The notes below the pieces were generated by a model. That model was not told the origin of the DNA, searched no databases, and saw only the letters and a list, made by a program, of their open reading frames with translations. A stretch of 54,496 nt of DNA, from positions 1 through 54,496 of the forward strand of contig JAFDVI010000005.1 of NCBI GenBank assembly GCA_018269055.1, written 5' to 3'. Below, in pieces: positions 8,651 to 18,400 of the stretch. This stretch comes from Acidobacteriota bacterium. Lineage in GTDB: Bacteria > Acidobacteriota > Blastocatellia > RBC074. A program made the translations under genes and the position numbers. Position 1 is the first letter of the stretch; each line of letters begins with the position of its first letter.

Positions 8651-8753
8651 ATTGTTTGTAGTTCCGCCTTCAGGCGGTTTCCGGCTAAAGCCGGTACTAC
8701 TAAATTGTTTGTAGTTCCGCCTTCAGGCGGTTTCCGGCTAAAGCCGGTACTAC
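8645..8753. repeat. 53-base tandem duplication of a double-hairpin repeat
   Basis: Two identical 53-base copies (8645-8697 and 8698-8750), followed by a 3-base partial copy. Each contains two hairpins, CCGCC-TTCA-GGCGG and CCGGC-TAAA-GCCGG, and is framed by GTAGT and ACTAC. Copy 1 begins in the last codon of rpsR and includes its stop. Elements of this CCGCCTT-CCGGCTAAAGCCGG type occur as dispersed repeats in related genomes; this is from memory and was not searched. The pair lies between rpsR and rplI and could affect read-through or mRNA stability. Confidence 0.85.
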
Positions 8754-8772
8754 AAACGAAGGAGTTGAAGCT

Positions 8773-9240
8773 ATGCCTTTGATGGAATTATTGCTGAAAG
8801 AAGATGTTGAGAAACTGGGCGTGCGCGGAGAATTGGTCAAAGTTCGTCCCGGATATGGGCGCAACTATTTGTTGCCGCGCGGGTTGGCCATTCAGGCGAC
8901 ACCCGGAAACGTCAAACAAATTGAAATGCAGCGTCAGGCTCTGTTGAAGAAGGAAGCCACGGAACGCGAAGGCGCATTGCAGCAATCAGATTTGTTGAAA
9001 GACCTGACGTTGGAATTCGCCCGCAGAGTCGGAGAACACGGGATTTTGTACGGTTCCGTTACTTCGATGGATATTGCTGAAGCCTTTGCCGCCAAAGGCT
9101 TTGAAATTGATCGCCGCAAAATTCAACTGAAAGACCCGATCAAAGAGCCGGGCGAATTTGAAGTGCCTGTGAAGCTGCATCGAGAAGTCACGACCAGTAT
9201 CAAGATCGTGGTCAAAAACGAGGAAGAAATCGCAGCCTAA
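8773..9240 (+). CDS. rplI: 50S ribosomal protein L9
   Basis: 155 residues, normal length. It binds 23S rRNA domain V with an N-terminal globular domain, an elongated helix and a C-terminal domain. The L9 signature is visible: LLKEDVEKLGVRGELVKVRPGYGRNYLLPRGLA. The central helix lies at about 41-75, and the C-terminal domain includes ILYGSVTSMDIAEAF. The ATG has GAAGGAG 9 bases upstream, directly after the tandem repeat. Confidence 0.96.
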   Translation: MPLMELLLKEDVEKLGVRGELVKVRPGYGRNYLLPRGLAIQATPGNVKQIEMQRQALLKKEATEREGALQQSDLLKDLTLEFARRVGEHGILYGSVTSMDIAEAFAAKGFEIDRRKIQLKDPIKEPGEFEVPVKLHREVTTSIKIVVKNEEEIAA

Positions 9241-9425
9241 ACTGGTTGCGGTTGAGGACAACACACAATTGACAAATGACAGGGGCGCATTGGTTTGCGT
9301 CCCTGTTTCTCTTTTCACCGCCTAATTCTTTGGAAGCTTTCTTTTCCAAAGACAGTCGCTGCCGGGTCGCCTCTTCGGTGGTTGAACCAATCAACTCAGC
9401 AATCAACTCAACAAGGAGATTTCAC

Positions 9426-10760
9426 ATGGCCAAGAACAAATCGAAAAAGAAAAAAAGCACTGAAAAACCTGTTGTTGGAATCACTCCAACCGGAAGTGGC
9501 GACAGCCTGGGGATAGAAACCACCGGGCGGTACTTGGTGTTGATGCAGGAAGGGAACGCCAAAACTCATGTTGAGGCTTTGAAAAACGCGGCGGGCATTA
9601 AGGCTGCGAGTACTTCAGATTTCAAAAAAGGCGGGGTGAACATGGAAACGCTCGGTGGAGCGCAGGCCGTGGTGTTTGAATCGTTGGGGGTGGCAGTGAT
9701 GGATACTCCGCCGGATCAAACGGAGGCGGTCAGCTTTGCCATCAGTGGCGACAATCCGATTTTGGCCTTGGAACCGGAGCGGATAGTTTATGCCGTTGGG
9801 GATGCAACGGCGGATTATTTGCGAGGGTATCGTGACGCCGTCAATCACTTGACGGATCAAGTGCTTGGGAAACAGGCGCCGGCCGAACTCAGCGCAGCGG
9901 GCATTGACCAATCGAAACTAACGTACGGATTGCAGATCACCAATGCCGGAATTTCGCGCTTCGCGGGAAGAGGAATTCGAGTTGCAGTGCTCGACACCGG
10001 ATTGGATTTGGGGCACCCGGATTTTGCCGGTCGCAAAATTACTGCCCAGTCGTTCATTCCAACCGAAGCGGTTGACGATGGCCATGGCCACGGCACGCAT
10101 TGCATCGGAACCGCCTGTGGTTCATTGAAGGTGAAACGAATGCCGCGTTACGGCATCGCGTATGAAGCCGAAATCTTTGCCGGAAAAGTGCTCAGCAATC
10201 GTGGCTCCGGGGCTGACGGGGGCATTTTGGCGGGCATTGATTGGGCGATTACGAATGGTTGCGCCGTGATTTCCATGTCGCTCAGTGCGCCGGTTTCGGC
10301 GGGCATGAGTTTTTCGCAAATTTATGAAAACGTCGGGATTCGCGCCATGAATTCCGGCTCGCTGATCGTCGTCGCTGCCGGCAATGACAGTCGCCGTTCG
10401 GGCTTCATTGCGCCCGTCGGGCATCCGGCCAATTGCCCTTCGATTCTGGCGGTAGCGGCAATAGACAGCAAATTGCGAATCGCGTCGTTTTCCAACGGCG
10501 GCATCAACCCGGATGGTGGAGGGGTGGACATTGCCGGACCCGGCGTAGACATACGTTCCTCGGTGCCGCGCAACAAACTGTACAAGGAAATGAGCGGAAC
10601 CAGTATGGCCACGCCGCACGTGGCGGGAATCGCGGCGTTGTATGCCGAATCCGATCCGAATCTTCGAGGGCAGGCGTTGTGGATGACGTTGATTTCACGT
10701 ACGCGGCGGCTGGATTTGCCTTCGCGTGATGTGGGTATGGGATTGGTTCAGGCTCCCTGA
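9426..10760 (+). CDS. S8 family (subtilisin-like) serine peptidase without signal peptide
   Basis: 444 residues. The catalytic triad is complete: Asp190 in VAVLDTGLDLGHPDF, His222 in GHGTHCIGT, Ser393 in GTSMATPHVAG, with oxyanion Asn320 in VVAAGND. Residues about 33-125 resemble an I9-type propeptide. The N-terminus is Lys-rich with no hydrophobic signal, so the enzyme looks cytoplasmic or non-classically exported. The frame is open upstream to 9276, but the ATG at 9426 has AAGGAGA 9 bases upstream. A stand-alone I9-like protein follows 34 bases later. The pair interrupts the usual rplI-dnaB neighbourhood, suggesting insertion. Substrate unknown. Confidence 0.9.
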   Translation: MAKNKSKKKKSTEKPVVGITPTGSGDSLGIETTGRYLVLMQEGNAKTHVEALKNAAGIKAASTSDFKKGGVNMETLGGAQAVVFESLGVAVMDTPPDQTEAVSFAISGDNPILALEPERIVYAVGDATADYLRGYRDAVNHLTDQVLGKQAPAELSAAGIDQSKLTYGLQITNAGISRFAGRGIRVAVLDTGLDLGHPDFAGRKITAQSFIPTEAVDDGHGHGTHCIGTACGSLKVKRMPRYGIAYEAEIFAGKVLSNRGSGADGGILAGIDWAITNGCAVISMSLSAPVSAGMSFSQIYENVGIRAMNSGSLIVVAAGNDSRRSGFIAPVGHPANCPSILAVAAIDSKLRIASFSNGGINPDGGGVDIAGPGVDIRSSVPRNKLYKEMSGTSMATPHVAGIAALYAESDPNLRGQALWMTLISRTRRLDLPSRDVGMGLVQAP

Positions 10761-10794
10761 GCCAGTACAATCTTCAAGCAAAAAGGTAAAGGAA

Positions 10795-11034
10795 ATGAGC
10801 AAAGTAAACCTGACTGTTTCGGTTGCTGACGATCATCTGAAAGACTTTTCCGACGTTGTCGCCCGATGCCGCAAAGCCGGAATGTCCATCGAACAGGAAA
10901 TGAAGTCCATTGGTACGATTACCGGCTCGATTGACGAAGCGGCGCTGGAAAAACTCAGCCGCGTGAAGGGAGTGTCGCAAGTCGAACCGGAACGCTCATT
11001 CCAAATCGCGCCGCCAGACAGCGACGTGCAGTAA
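10795..11034 (+). CDS. Stand-alone I9-like protease propeptide/inhibitor
   Basis: 79 residues, no signal peptide. It follows the pattern of the subtilisin propeptide (inhibitor I9) fold: LTVSVADDHL at the start, a helix (about 16-38), then IGTITGSIDEAALEKLSRVKGV and the closing VEPERSFQI strand. I9 domains normally sit at the N-terminus of S8 proteases and act as folding chaperone and inhibitor. Here the domain is encoded separately, 34 bases after an S8 protease, with its own GGTAAAGGA site. I infer that it inhibits or folds that protease in trans. Short proteins like this are sometimes given unrelated aldolase names; I see no aldolase feature. Confidence 0.65.
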   Translation: MSKVNLTVSVADDHLKDFSDVVARCRKAGMSIEQEMKSIGTITGSIDEAALEKLSRVKGVSQVEPERSFQIAPPDSDVQ

Positions 11035-11072
11035 TCAAATCGCATCGCAAAAAAAGCTAGGAACGAACGAAT

Positions 11073-12470
11073 ATGCCCGGAAACGGTTCTGGTGGGGATT
11101 ACACCCTGGAAAAATCGCTGCCCAGCAATGTTGACGCCGAGCGGATGATTTTGGGCGTCATCTTGCTGGACAACGTGACGATCAATCAGGCCGTCGAGCA
11201 TTTGAAGCCCGACGATTTCTTTCTGCCTTCTCATCGCCGCATCTTCGACAAGATGGTCAAGCTGTACGAACGGGCCGAAGGAATTGACCCGCTGACCTTG
11301 CAGGAAGAACTGCGGAAAGCTGGAGAACTGGATCAAGTCGGCGGCCCGGCCTACATCGCTTCGTTGTTCGATGGCGTGCCGCGGTTTTCCAACATTGAAA
11401 GCTACGTCAAGATCGTCAAAGGCAAAGGCATGCTCCGCAAGCTGATCGGCGCGGGGAATCAGGTCATGCAGATGGCCTTTGACGACGAAGAAGAGCCGGA
11501 AGAAATCCTCGACCGCGCCGAACGCCTGATCCTTTCCATCGCCGAAGACCGCATTAAACAAGGCTTCGTTCACATTGGCGACGTCGCCGAAAAACAACTC
11601 CAAACCATCGAAGAAATCGCCGCGCATCAACAGTTGATCACGGGCGTCGCCACGGGGTTTACCGATCTGGATTACATGACTTCCGGCTTGCAACGCGGCG
11701 ACCTGATCATCGTCGCGGCTCGTCCAAGCATGGGAAAGACGGCCATGTGCCTAAACATCGCGCAAAATGCCGCGCTCGGTCAAGATTCATCCGGACGGGT
11801 TCACGAAGATCGCCGCAAGGCCGTCGTTGGCATTTTTTCTCTCGAAATGAGCAAGGAGCAGTTGGTTCAACGTTTGATGTGTTCCCAGGCGCAGGTGGAT
11901 GCGCATCGGCTCAGAAGCGGCATGCTCAACAAAGACGATTGGCGGCGGTTGGCGCTGGCCGTCGGCGAACTGTCGCAAGCGGACATCTTTCTGGATGACA
12001 CGCCGGGCATCACGACGCTGGAAATTCGCGCCAAAGCGCGCCGATTGAAAAACGAGCAGAAGCGGCTGGATTTGCTGATCATTGACTACCTGCAATTGAT
12101 GAGCGGCAAAGGCCGTTCGGAATCGCGCCAACAGGAAGTTTCCCAGATTTCGCGCGAACTGAAGATTCTGGCCAAAGAGTTGGATGTGCCGTTGATTGCG
12201 CTTTCCCAGCTTTCGCGCGCGCCGGAAACGCGAACCGGCAATCACAAACCGCAGCTTTCCGATTTGAGGGAAAGCGGCAGTATTGAGCAAGACGCAGACG
12301 TAGTGATGTTCATTTATCGCGAAGAAGTTTATAAGCCGGAAACCGAGAAGCAGAACATCGCGGAAATCATCATCGGCAAACAGCGCAACGGCCCGATTGG
12401 CAGCGTCGAGTTGGTCTTTCGCAAAGCGCTCACGCGGTTCCACGACTTGTCGCGCGAAGCGATGGAATAA
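11073..12470 (+). CDS. dnaB: Replicative DNA helicase
   Basis: 465 residues. The hexameric helicase unwinds DNA at the replication fork. The N-terminal DnaB domain (about 12-115) has [19 protein letters not shown]. The RecA-like domain has [30 protein letters not shown] (Walker A near residue 215), [16 protein letters not shown], Walker [13 protein letters not shown], and the C-terminal [20 protein letters not shown] and [12 protein letters not shown] polar insertion of about 10 residues ([13 protein letters not shown]) follows the Walker A helix. No intein. The stop is 6 bases before alr. Confidence 0.96.
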   Translation: MPGNGSGGDYTLEKSLPSNVDAERMILGVILLDNVTINQAVEHLKPDDFFLPSHRRIFDKMVKLYERAEGIDPLTLQEELRKAGELDQVGGPAYIASLFDGVPRFSNIESYVKIVKGKGMLRKLIGAGNQVMQMAFDDEEEPEEILDRAERLILSIAEDRIKQGFVHIGDVAEKQLQTIEEIAAHQQLITGVATGFTDLDYMTSGLQRGDLIIVAARPSMGKTAMCLNIAQNAALGQDSSGRVHEDRRKAVVGIFSLEMSKEQLVQRLMCSQAQVDAHRLRSGMLNKDDWRRLALAVGELSQADIFLDDTPGITTLEIRAKARRLKNEQKRLDLLIIDYLQLMSGKGRSESRQQEVSQISRELKILAKELDVPLIALSQLSRAPETRTGNHKPQLSDLRESGSIEQDADVVMFIYREEVYKPETEKQNIAEIIIGKQRNGPIGSVELVFRKALTRFHDLSREAME

Positions 12471-12476
12471 GTTTTC

Positions 12477-13619
12477 ATGCCACACCTGACGAATCATCGT
12501 CCGACCTGGGCGGAAATCTCCCTGCAAGCTTTGACGGAAAATTATCTGACACTGAAACGCCACCTCGCCGTTTCCGGCAAGCCGACGCCGTTGATGGCTG
12601 TGGTCAAGGCCAACGCCTACGGTCACGGCGCGGTGGAATGCGCGCGCGCGCTTGAAGCCGTGGGCACGGATTGGTTTGGCGTGGCGTTGGTGGAAGAAGG
12701 CGTCGAGCTTCGGCAAGCGAGCATCACGCAGCCGATATTTTGCCTTGGGGGATTCTGGCGAACGCAGGGCGAATTGATACTGGAACACAATCTGACTCCA
12801 GCACTCTTTCGTTTGGATTTGGCGGAAGAGTTGAATGAACGGGCAAAGGCTGTGGGTCGTCAGGTCAGCTTTCACCTAAAAGTTGACACTGGAATGGGGC
12901 GACTCGGAATTCAGATTCACGAACTTGCGGAATTTGCCGAGGCGCTGCGAAAGTTCAATCACATTCGGTTGGACGGGATGATGACGCATTTTGCCGATGC
13001 TGATAGTGCCGAATCTGATTGCACGGAACAGCAAATTCGTAAGTTTGAAGAAGCGGTTTCACTGATTCGTCGGCTTGGGTTTCAACCGACCTGCTTTCAC
13101 TTGGCGAACAGCGCGGGGCTGCACGCATATCCGCAAGCGCACGGCAATTTGGCCAGGGCGGGCGCGGCGATGTACGGATTAACGCGTGACGTGTTATCGC
13201 CTCGGTCAGCCCCTTTACTGCTCAAGCCTGTAATGTCCCTGCATTCGAGAATTGTTTTGCTCAAAACGGTTTCTCCAGGAACTTCGCTCGGCTACGGTTC
13301 CGCATTTACTACCAACCGCAAAAGCAAAATCGCAACGCTTCCGATTGGCTATGCCGACGGATATCGCCGTGCCTTGTCGAACGTTGGCCGAGTGATCATT
13401 CGCGGCCAGTTCGCGCCCATTGTGGGCCGCGTCAGCATGGATTTGACGATGTTGGATGTAACAGATGTGCCCGATGTGGAACTTGGCGATAAAGTCCTGT
13501 TGATGGGAGAGCAAAACGGCCAGGCGATTTCCGCCGAAGACTTGGCGGAACAAACCGCAACGATCTCTTATGAAATTGTCACCGGGTTTTCCAGCAGAGT
13601 TCCGCGCTTTTATCGGTAA
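12477..13619 (+). CDS. alr: Alanine racemase
   Basis: 380 residues. A PLP enzyme that interconverts L- and D-alanine for peptidoglycan synthesis. The PLP-binding Lys is in [13 protein letters not shown] (Lys about residue 42). The second catalytic residue, Tyr, is in SLGYGSAF (about 278), followed by [16 protein letters not shown] and [14 protein letters not shown]. It is coupled to dnaB with a 6-base gap; dnaB-alr adjacency is known in other phyla. It ends 5 bases before the convergent regulator gene with no visible terminator between them. Confidence 0.95.
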   Translation: MPHLTNHRPTWAEISLQALTENYLTLKRHLAVSGKPTPLMAVVKANAYGHGAVECARALEAVGTDWFGVALVEEGVELRQASITQPIFCLGGFWRTQGELILEHNLTPALFRLDLAEELNERAKAVGRQVSFHLKVDTGMGRLGIQIHELAEFAEALRKFNHIRLDGMMTHFADADSAESDCTEQQIRKFEEAVSLIRRLGFQPTCFHLANSAGLHAYPQAHGNLARAGAAMYGLTRDVLSPRSAPLLLKPVMSLHSRIVLLKTVSPGTSLGYGSAFTTNRKSKIATLPIGYADGYRRALSNVGRVIIRGQFAPIVGRVSMDLTMLDVTDVPDVELGDKVLLMGEQNGQAISAEDLAEQTATISYEIVTGFSSRVPRFYR

Positions 13620-13624
13620 GCTGT

Positions 13625-15025
13625 TCAGTTGATGGATAAATCCGGGATGACACGATGGGTTTCGTACCGGAAATTGAGAAGAATGTTTTCTTCAGGTTCG
13701 GCTTTGACAACGACTTGATAGGCGGCAGGAAATTGGTCGTAGCCCTGCTCTTTCAACCTTTTTCGTAATTCCAGCAGATGCTCAGGCGAAGAGAAAAATT
13801 CAGCCGCAGCCTGAGCGCCCGCCGAATTCACGCCGGAAAAAATCACGGTTCGATGTTGATCGTGGGTTGAACTTTTGCTTGGCAGCACGGTGATCAAACC
13901 ATACACTTCCAGTGCGCGAAACTTTTGATCACGTTTGATTGAATACTGTAGTGAAGCGGTTTGGCTCTGCTCTCGGCTGATAATTCCGCGCAAGTAATTG
14001 ACGGTCAATGGGCATTTTTCCAGATAATGCGCAACCGCCGGGCTGTATTCAGGTGCGCCAAACAAAATCACATTTTTCCTTCGCAGCGTGGGAATGGTAA
14101 TGACCTTTTCGGGAAAAGTTTGAGCAGAGACTCCCGCCGTGGCCAGAATTTTCAACGTCGTCATCGCCCCCAACGAATCTCCCCAATACGTGCCATTTGT
14201 TGTTGTCGTAAAAAACAAATCCTGGTCGGTTGTCATGGGAAATTTTTGTTTGACCCATTCCCCGACATCTTTCGACACTGAAATTGCATTCGGATCGTAG
14301 CTCAATGAGTTTTCTTTCCTGTGAATTGCCAGAGACGGCGGATTGGCTACGCTGACCAATACTTCGGACTGTGAGGTCAAGAGCGGTCCCCAGGCTTCGG
14401 CGACGATTGGATGAATGCCGCCGCCCTTTGAGGCTGTTGACAGTCTGCTGGTCATCAGAAACACCAACACAGCAATGACCGACGTCAGGGCAACTCCCGC
14501 CACAAATCCCAGCCATAAATGATTTCGACTTCGTACTGGTTGTTCTAGCAAAGGAGCAATTGGCGAGAATGCCGGTTCCGGATGATAAGCAACAGGCGCC
14601 AAGGAATTGCTGTGGCCAGTGTCCCGGGCTGCGTGAATGCCGTTGGAAACTGGCTGGTTGCCGGGCAGCGATTCGACAAAATGCGGACAGTAAGAACCTT
14701 TGTTAAGCTCGATCCGAATTGGGGAATCGCTCAACTCGTGTTCGTAAAATTCCTGCAGCTTTTTTCTCAGGGCGAACGCCCGATTGCGAACCGCGGAGTC
14801 GTCGCCGGGTGAGTAATTGCTCGGACGCCCCAGCGCCTCAACGCCAATCAGATACTCAGTCAGTTCGTGACCACGACCGGCAATCTCCATTTCACAAACA
14901 TATTTCAGGAAGCTTTTGAGTTGGTCGGCTCTGGCGAAGGTGTTGCTGCGGAGTGCGGCTTCCAACGCAGCGCGTTTCTGATCCTCACCGACAGAATCAT
15001 TCCTTGTTGATGGCGTCTCGGTCAT
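13625..15025 (-). CDS. Membrane-anchored one-component regulator, acidobacterial wHTH-like type
   Basis: 466 residues. The N-terminal domain (about 15-110) has the pattern LKSFLKYVCEMEIAGRGHEL, EYLIGVEALGRP, DDSAVRNRAFALRKKLQEFYE. It recurs before membrane or TPR segments in Acidobacteria and resembles a winged-helix DNA- or RNA-polymerase-contact domain. One transmembrane helix lies at about 172-192. The roughly 270-residue C-terminal part, probably periplasmic, is not a family I know. A Pro/Ser-rich linker joins them. It is divergent from the giant TonB receptor at 15461, so it may sense an envelope cue and control that receptor, as CadC-like proteins do. The regulatory role is inference. 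Confidence 0.65.
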   Translation of the reverse strand: MTETPSTRNDSVGEDQKRAALEAALRSNTFARADQLKSFLKYVCEMEIAGRGHELTEYLIGVEALGRPSNYSPGDDSAVRNRAFALRKKLQEFYEHELSDSPIRIELNKGSYCPHFVESLPGNQPVSNGIHAARDTGHSNSLAPVAYHPEPAFSPIAPLLEQPVRSRNHLWLGFVAGVALTSVIAVLVFLMTSRLSTASKGGGIHPIVAEAWGPLLTSQSEVLVSVANPPSLAIHRKENSLSYDPNAISVSKDVGEWVKQKFPMTTDQDLFFTTTTNGTYWGDSLGAMTTLKILATAGVSAQTFPEKVITIPTLRRKNVILFGAPEYSPAVAHYLEKCPLTVNYLRGIISREQSQTASLQYSIKRDQKFRALEVYGLITVLPSKSSTHDQHRTVIFSGVNSAGAQAAAEFFSSPEHLLELRKRLKEQGYDQFPAAYQVVVKAEPEENILLNFRYETHRVIPDLSIN

Positions 15026-15460
15026 AAGGTCTTGGATTTCAGCAGATTAGTTCAGAGGGGAATGTTGACGAGCGGATGTTAGCAAACGTTTTGTGACGTT
15101 CCAATACTTGCCAGAATTTTCTTGGGGCGGTAGAACAAACTGCTTTCCTTTCAAGATATTAAACGAGACATATCGGTACGCTTTGCTGGCAGTGGTTCTG
15201 TTTCATTATCCGTTTCCATGTTCTGTGGAAGCGTTATGTTACCAGTCTTTACAAAATAGCTTTTCAACGCCCGCCCAAGGCATTCTTGCGCCCATTTGTT
15301 TCTTGCCGTTGGCGGGAAGCTTTGAACTGCCAATGCACCCAGACCCTTCCGGTGATTTCGAACCGAGGCTGTAATGGGGCAAAAAAACGAGCGAATGACC
15401 GGCTGCGAAGCGAAAACGTATTTATCAACAAATCAGATACCCCTCGTAAGGAGATAAGCT
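15026..15460. other. Divergent promoter region of regulator and TonB receptor
   Basis: 435 bases of AT-richer, non-coding sequence. No promoter here is convincing; TTGCTG and ATTATC near 15184-15211, 16 bases apart on the plus strand, are only a weak possibility. The receptor's Shine-Dalgarno (AAGGAG, 15448-15453) is preceded by ATACCCCTCGTA (15437-15448). The same 12-mer precedes the ribosome-binding site of the PpiC-like gene at 1098-1109. A 93-codon plus-strand frame here looks non-coding. Confidence 0.4.
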
Positions 15461-18400
15461 ATGTTCAGACTCAGTGTGAGATTGTTTAGCGCGACGTTCC
15501 TGACACTGTTGCTTTCGCTGTTTGTGTTTGGGCAAACAGATCGTGGCACAATCACAGGCACAGTGACCGATAAAACCGGCGCGGTTGTGCCGGGGGCAAC
15601 CGTGACGGCCAGGAATCTGGGCACAAATGCGGTTTCAACTGCCGTGACCACCAGCGAAGGAGTGTATTCAATTCCCGCGCTTCCGCCTGGAAATTACAAA
15701 GTCCGCATTGAAAAACAGGGATTCAAGGCGGCCGAAGTCGCATCCGTCACAGTGATCGTCGGCAACTCTGTTTCGGCCAACTTTTCCATGGAAATCGGAC
15801 AGGTCAGTGAAGTCATCGAAATCGCCGCCCAACAAGGCGCTCAAATCCAGACTGAAAATGCCAAAGCCAGTTCGCAAGTTGCCAACAAGCAAATTGACGA
15901 ATTGCCGTTGGTCGTTGCCGGAACGATGCGCAGCCCGTTTGATCTCACACTGTTGACGCCGGAATCGAAACCCATCGGGTTGGGTGGAGACGCAGGTGTG
16001 CAAGGCCCCGGTTATACCTCCAACTTTTCGCTTGGCGGCGGACAGGGAGGAACCTGGGGCATTACGCTGGATGGCGCGTCTTCCGCTACCGCGCGGTTCG
16101 GCTCGACCGAATGGTCAAGCCTGAACACGCCTTCGATTGACGCCATCACTGAATTCACCGTGGACACCAATGGTTTCAAGGCGGAATCGGGACGCGCTCA
16201 AGGCGGAAGCCTGAATTTTTCGTCAAAATCCGGCACCAATGAATACCACGGGACGATTTATGAATATGCGCGCAATAACTTTTTTGATGCGCGGAACTAT
16301 TTTGAAAACAAAACCAGCGTCCTCAAACAGCATGATTACGGAGTCACTTTCGGTGGGCCAGTCTGGATTCCGAAAATCTACAACGGCAAAAACAAAACGT
16401 TCTTTTTCGGTTCGGCCGAATGGTTTCGCAACCGCGCCGGTTCCGGAACATTTGTGACCTCCGTGCCAACCCAGGAAATGTATCAGGGTGATTTCAGCAA
16501 ATGGGTTGATCCCAGCGGCAAGTTGTTGCCAATTTATGACCCGGCAACGACACGCACGAATCCGGCTTACGATTCGTCCAAACCTATCAGCGAATCAAAT
16601 CCGCGCTTCATTCGCGATCCATTCCCCGGAAATATCATTCCCGCCAACCGCATCAGCCCGCTGGCGAAAAACTATTTGGCTTATGTTGGCAACACTGTAT
16701 TCCCAAATTCTGCGGGAGCGTCTGGAACCTATGGCTACGTCAACAACAATTATCGGAGCTTCGCGGGGAGTTCGCTGTTCCCGTGGACGAAGTGGAGCAT
16801 CAAGATTGACCACAACTTCAATGAACGCCACAAAATCAGCGGGTTGTACAATTACGGGTTGAGCGAAGTGTTGCCGGGCGTGGACGGTTTCCCGCAATTG
16901 CCTGCATCGGTCAGCAATTTCCGCTACACGCAACAAGACAGCCACGTGTACCGCGCCAACTACACCTGGACGATCAGCCCGAAACTGGTCAATTACCTGT
17001 ACGGCGGCGTCAACTGGTGGAAACAGTTCAACTACACGCCGAACATCGGCGGTGGTTGGAAGAGCAAAGGCATCTGTTTGCCCGGCGCTTTCAATTGCGA
17101 CGAAGCGTTGTTGCAGGTGGAATTTCAGAGCGACGGATATTTCACCTGGGGCGGTTCCAACGGAGACGGATCTGAAAATCCGATCTTCACCTTCGGCGAT
17201 GACCTGACCTATATCCACGGCACGCATACGATCAAAGGCGGCTATATGTTTGAGCGGTTGCATTACAACGGCTTCGGACGACAGACGCTGGCCGGTTTGG
17301 TGCGTGTCAGTCGCGCGCAAACCAGCATTCCGCAAAGCGGCAACTCTTCGCTTGGTGGCGGCAACGCGTTCGCGTCGTTTTTGCTCGGCGAAGTCAACAG
17401 TGCGCAAACCGAAAACGACCGCTTTGTCCGCCAATACTGGCGCGGCCACGCGGCATACATCCAGGACGACTGGAAAGTTTCGCCCAAACTGACGCTCAAT
17501 TTCGGGATGCGTTATGACGTGACGCTGCCGCCGTTGGAGCGTGACGACAAATGGAGCAACTTCGATCCGTACACGGCCAACCCCAGCGCCAACGGGCGAT
17601 TGGGCGCGTTGGTATTTGCCGGGACGAATCCTGGCGAAACCGGCAAGCGAACCTTGGCCGAAGGCTGGTACAACGGCTTTGGGCCGCGCTTCAGCTTTGC
17701 CTACAGCCCCGATCAGAAAACCGTTGTGCGCGGCGGTGTTGGCCGAACCTTTGGCTACGTGCGCACTACATCAGGCAGCACGCACTTTGCGGGCGCAATT
17801 CAAATTTACAGCGTCAACTCGCCGGACGGCATCAACCGGCTGTTCAAACTGGACGATGGGTTCCTCGTCAACGGAGTCAATACGGTGCCGCAACCGCCCA
17901 GCCTTGATCCGGGCTTCAACACCAATGCCGACGTGGATTGGTGGCAGTTTGGTGAAGTATCGCGCTTGCCCGAAAACTGGAACTGGACGTTGTCCGTTCA
18001 GCGCGAACTGCCGGGCAAATTCCTCGTCGAAGCCTCCTATAACGCCAGCGTCGGCGTGCACCTGATCGCCGGATTGTTGAATGTCAACCAACTCGATTCG
18101 AAGTATGTGTACGATTCGGTTGTCAATCCGCTTCGCAATCAGGCCATCACCAGCGCGGCGGTGAAGGCGGCGGGGTTCACCAAACCCTACGCCAGCTTTC
18201 CGGACAACTTTGCGCTTGAACGTGCATTGCGGCCATATCCGCAATACGCCAACATCAATACCTGGAGCGGCAACGGCGACCGCAGCGGACATTCAACCTA
18301 CCACGCAGCCGTGTTCAAGATGGAGCGTCGCGTTTCGACCGGCATCTATCTGCAAGGGTCCTACGTGTTCTCGAAACTGATCACGAATGCCGATGTGGTG

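Noticed and set aside
8645..8753. Possible CRISPR array
   Set aside because: Only two directly abutting copies with no spacers, each a double hairpin; it is a tandem duplication.
11787..12875. 362-codon minus-strand open frame opposite dnaB and alr
   Set aside because: Both plus-strand genes are unmistakable; the antisense product has shadow composition and spans two genes.
15093..15374. 93-codon plus-strand frame between the regulator and the TonB receptor
   Set aside because: Composition looks random, there is no ribosome-binding site, and it occupies the divergent promoter region.
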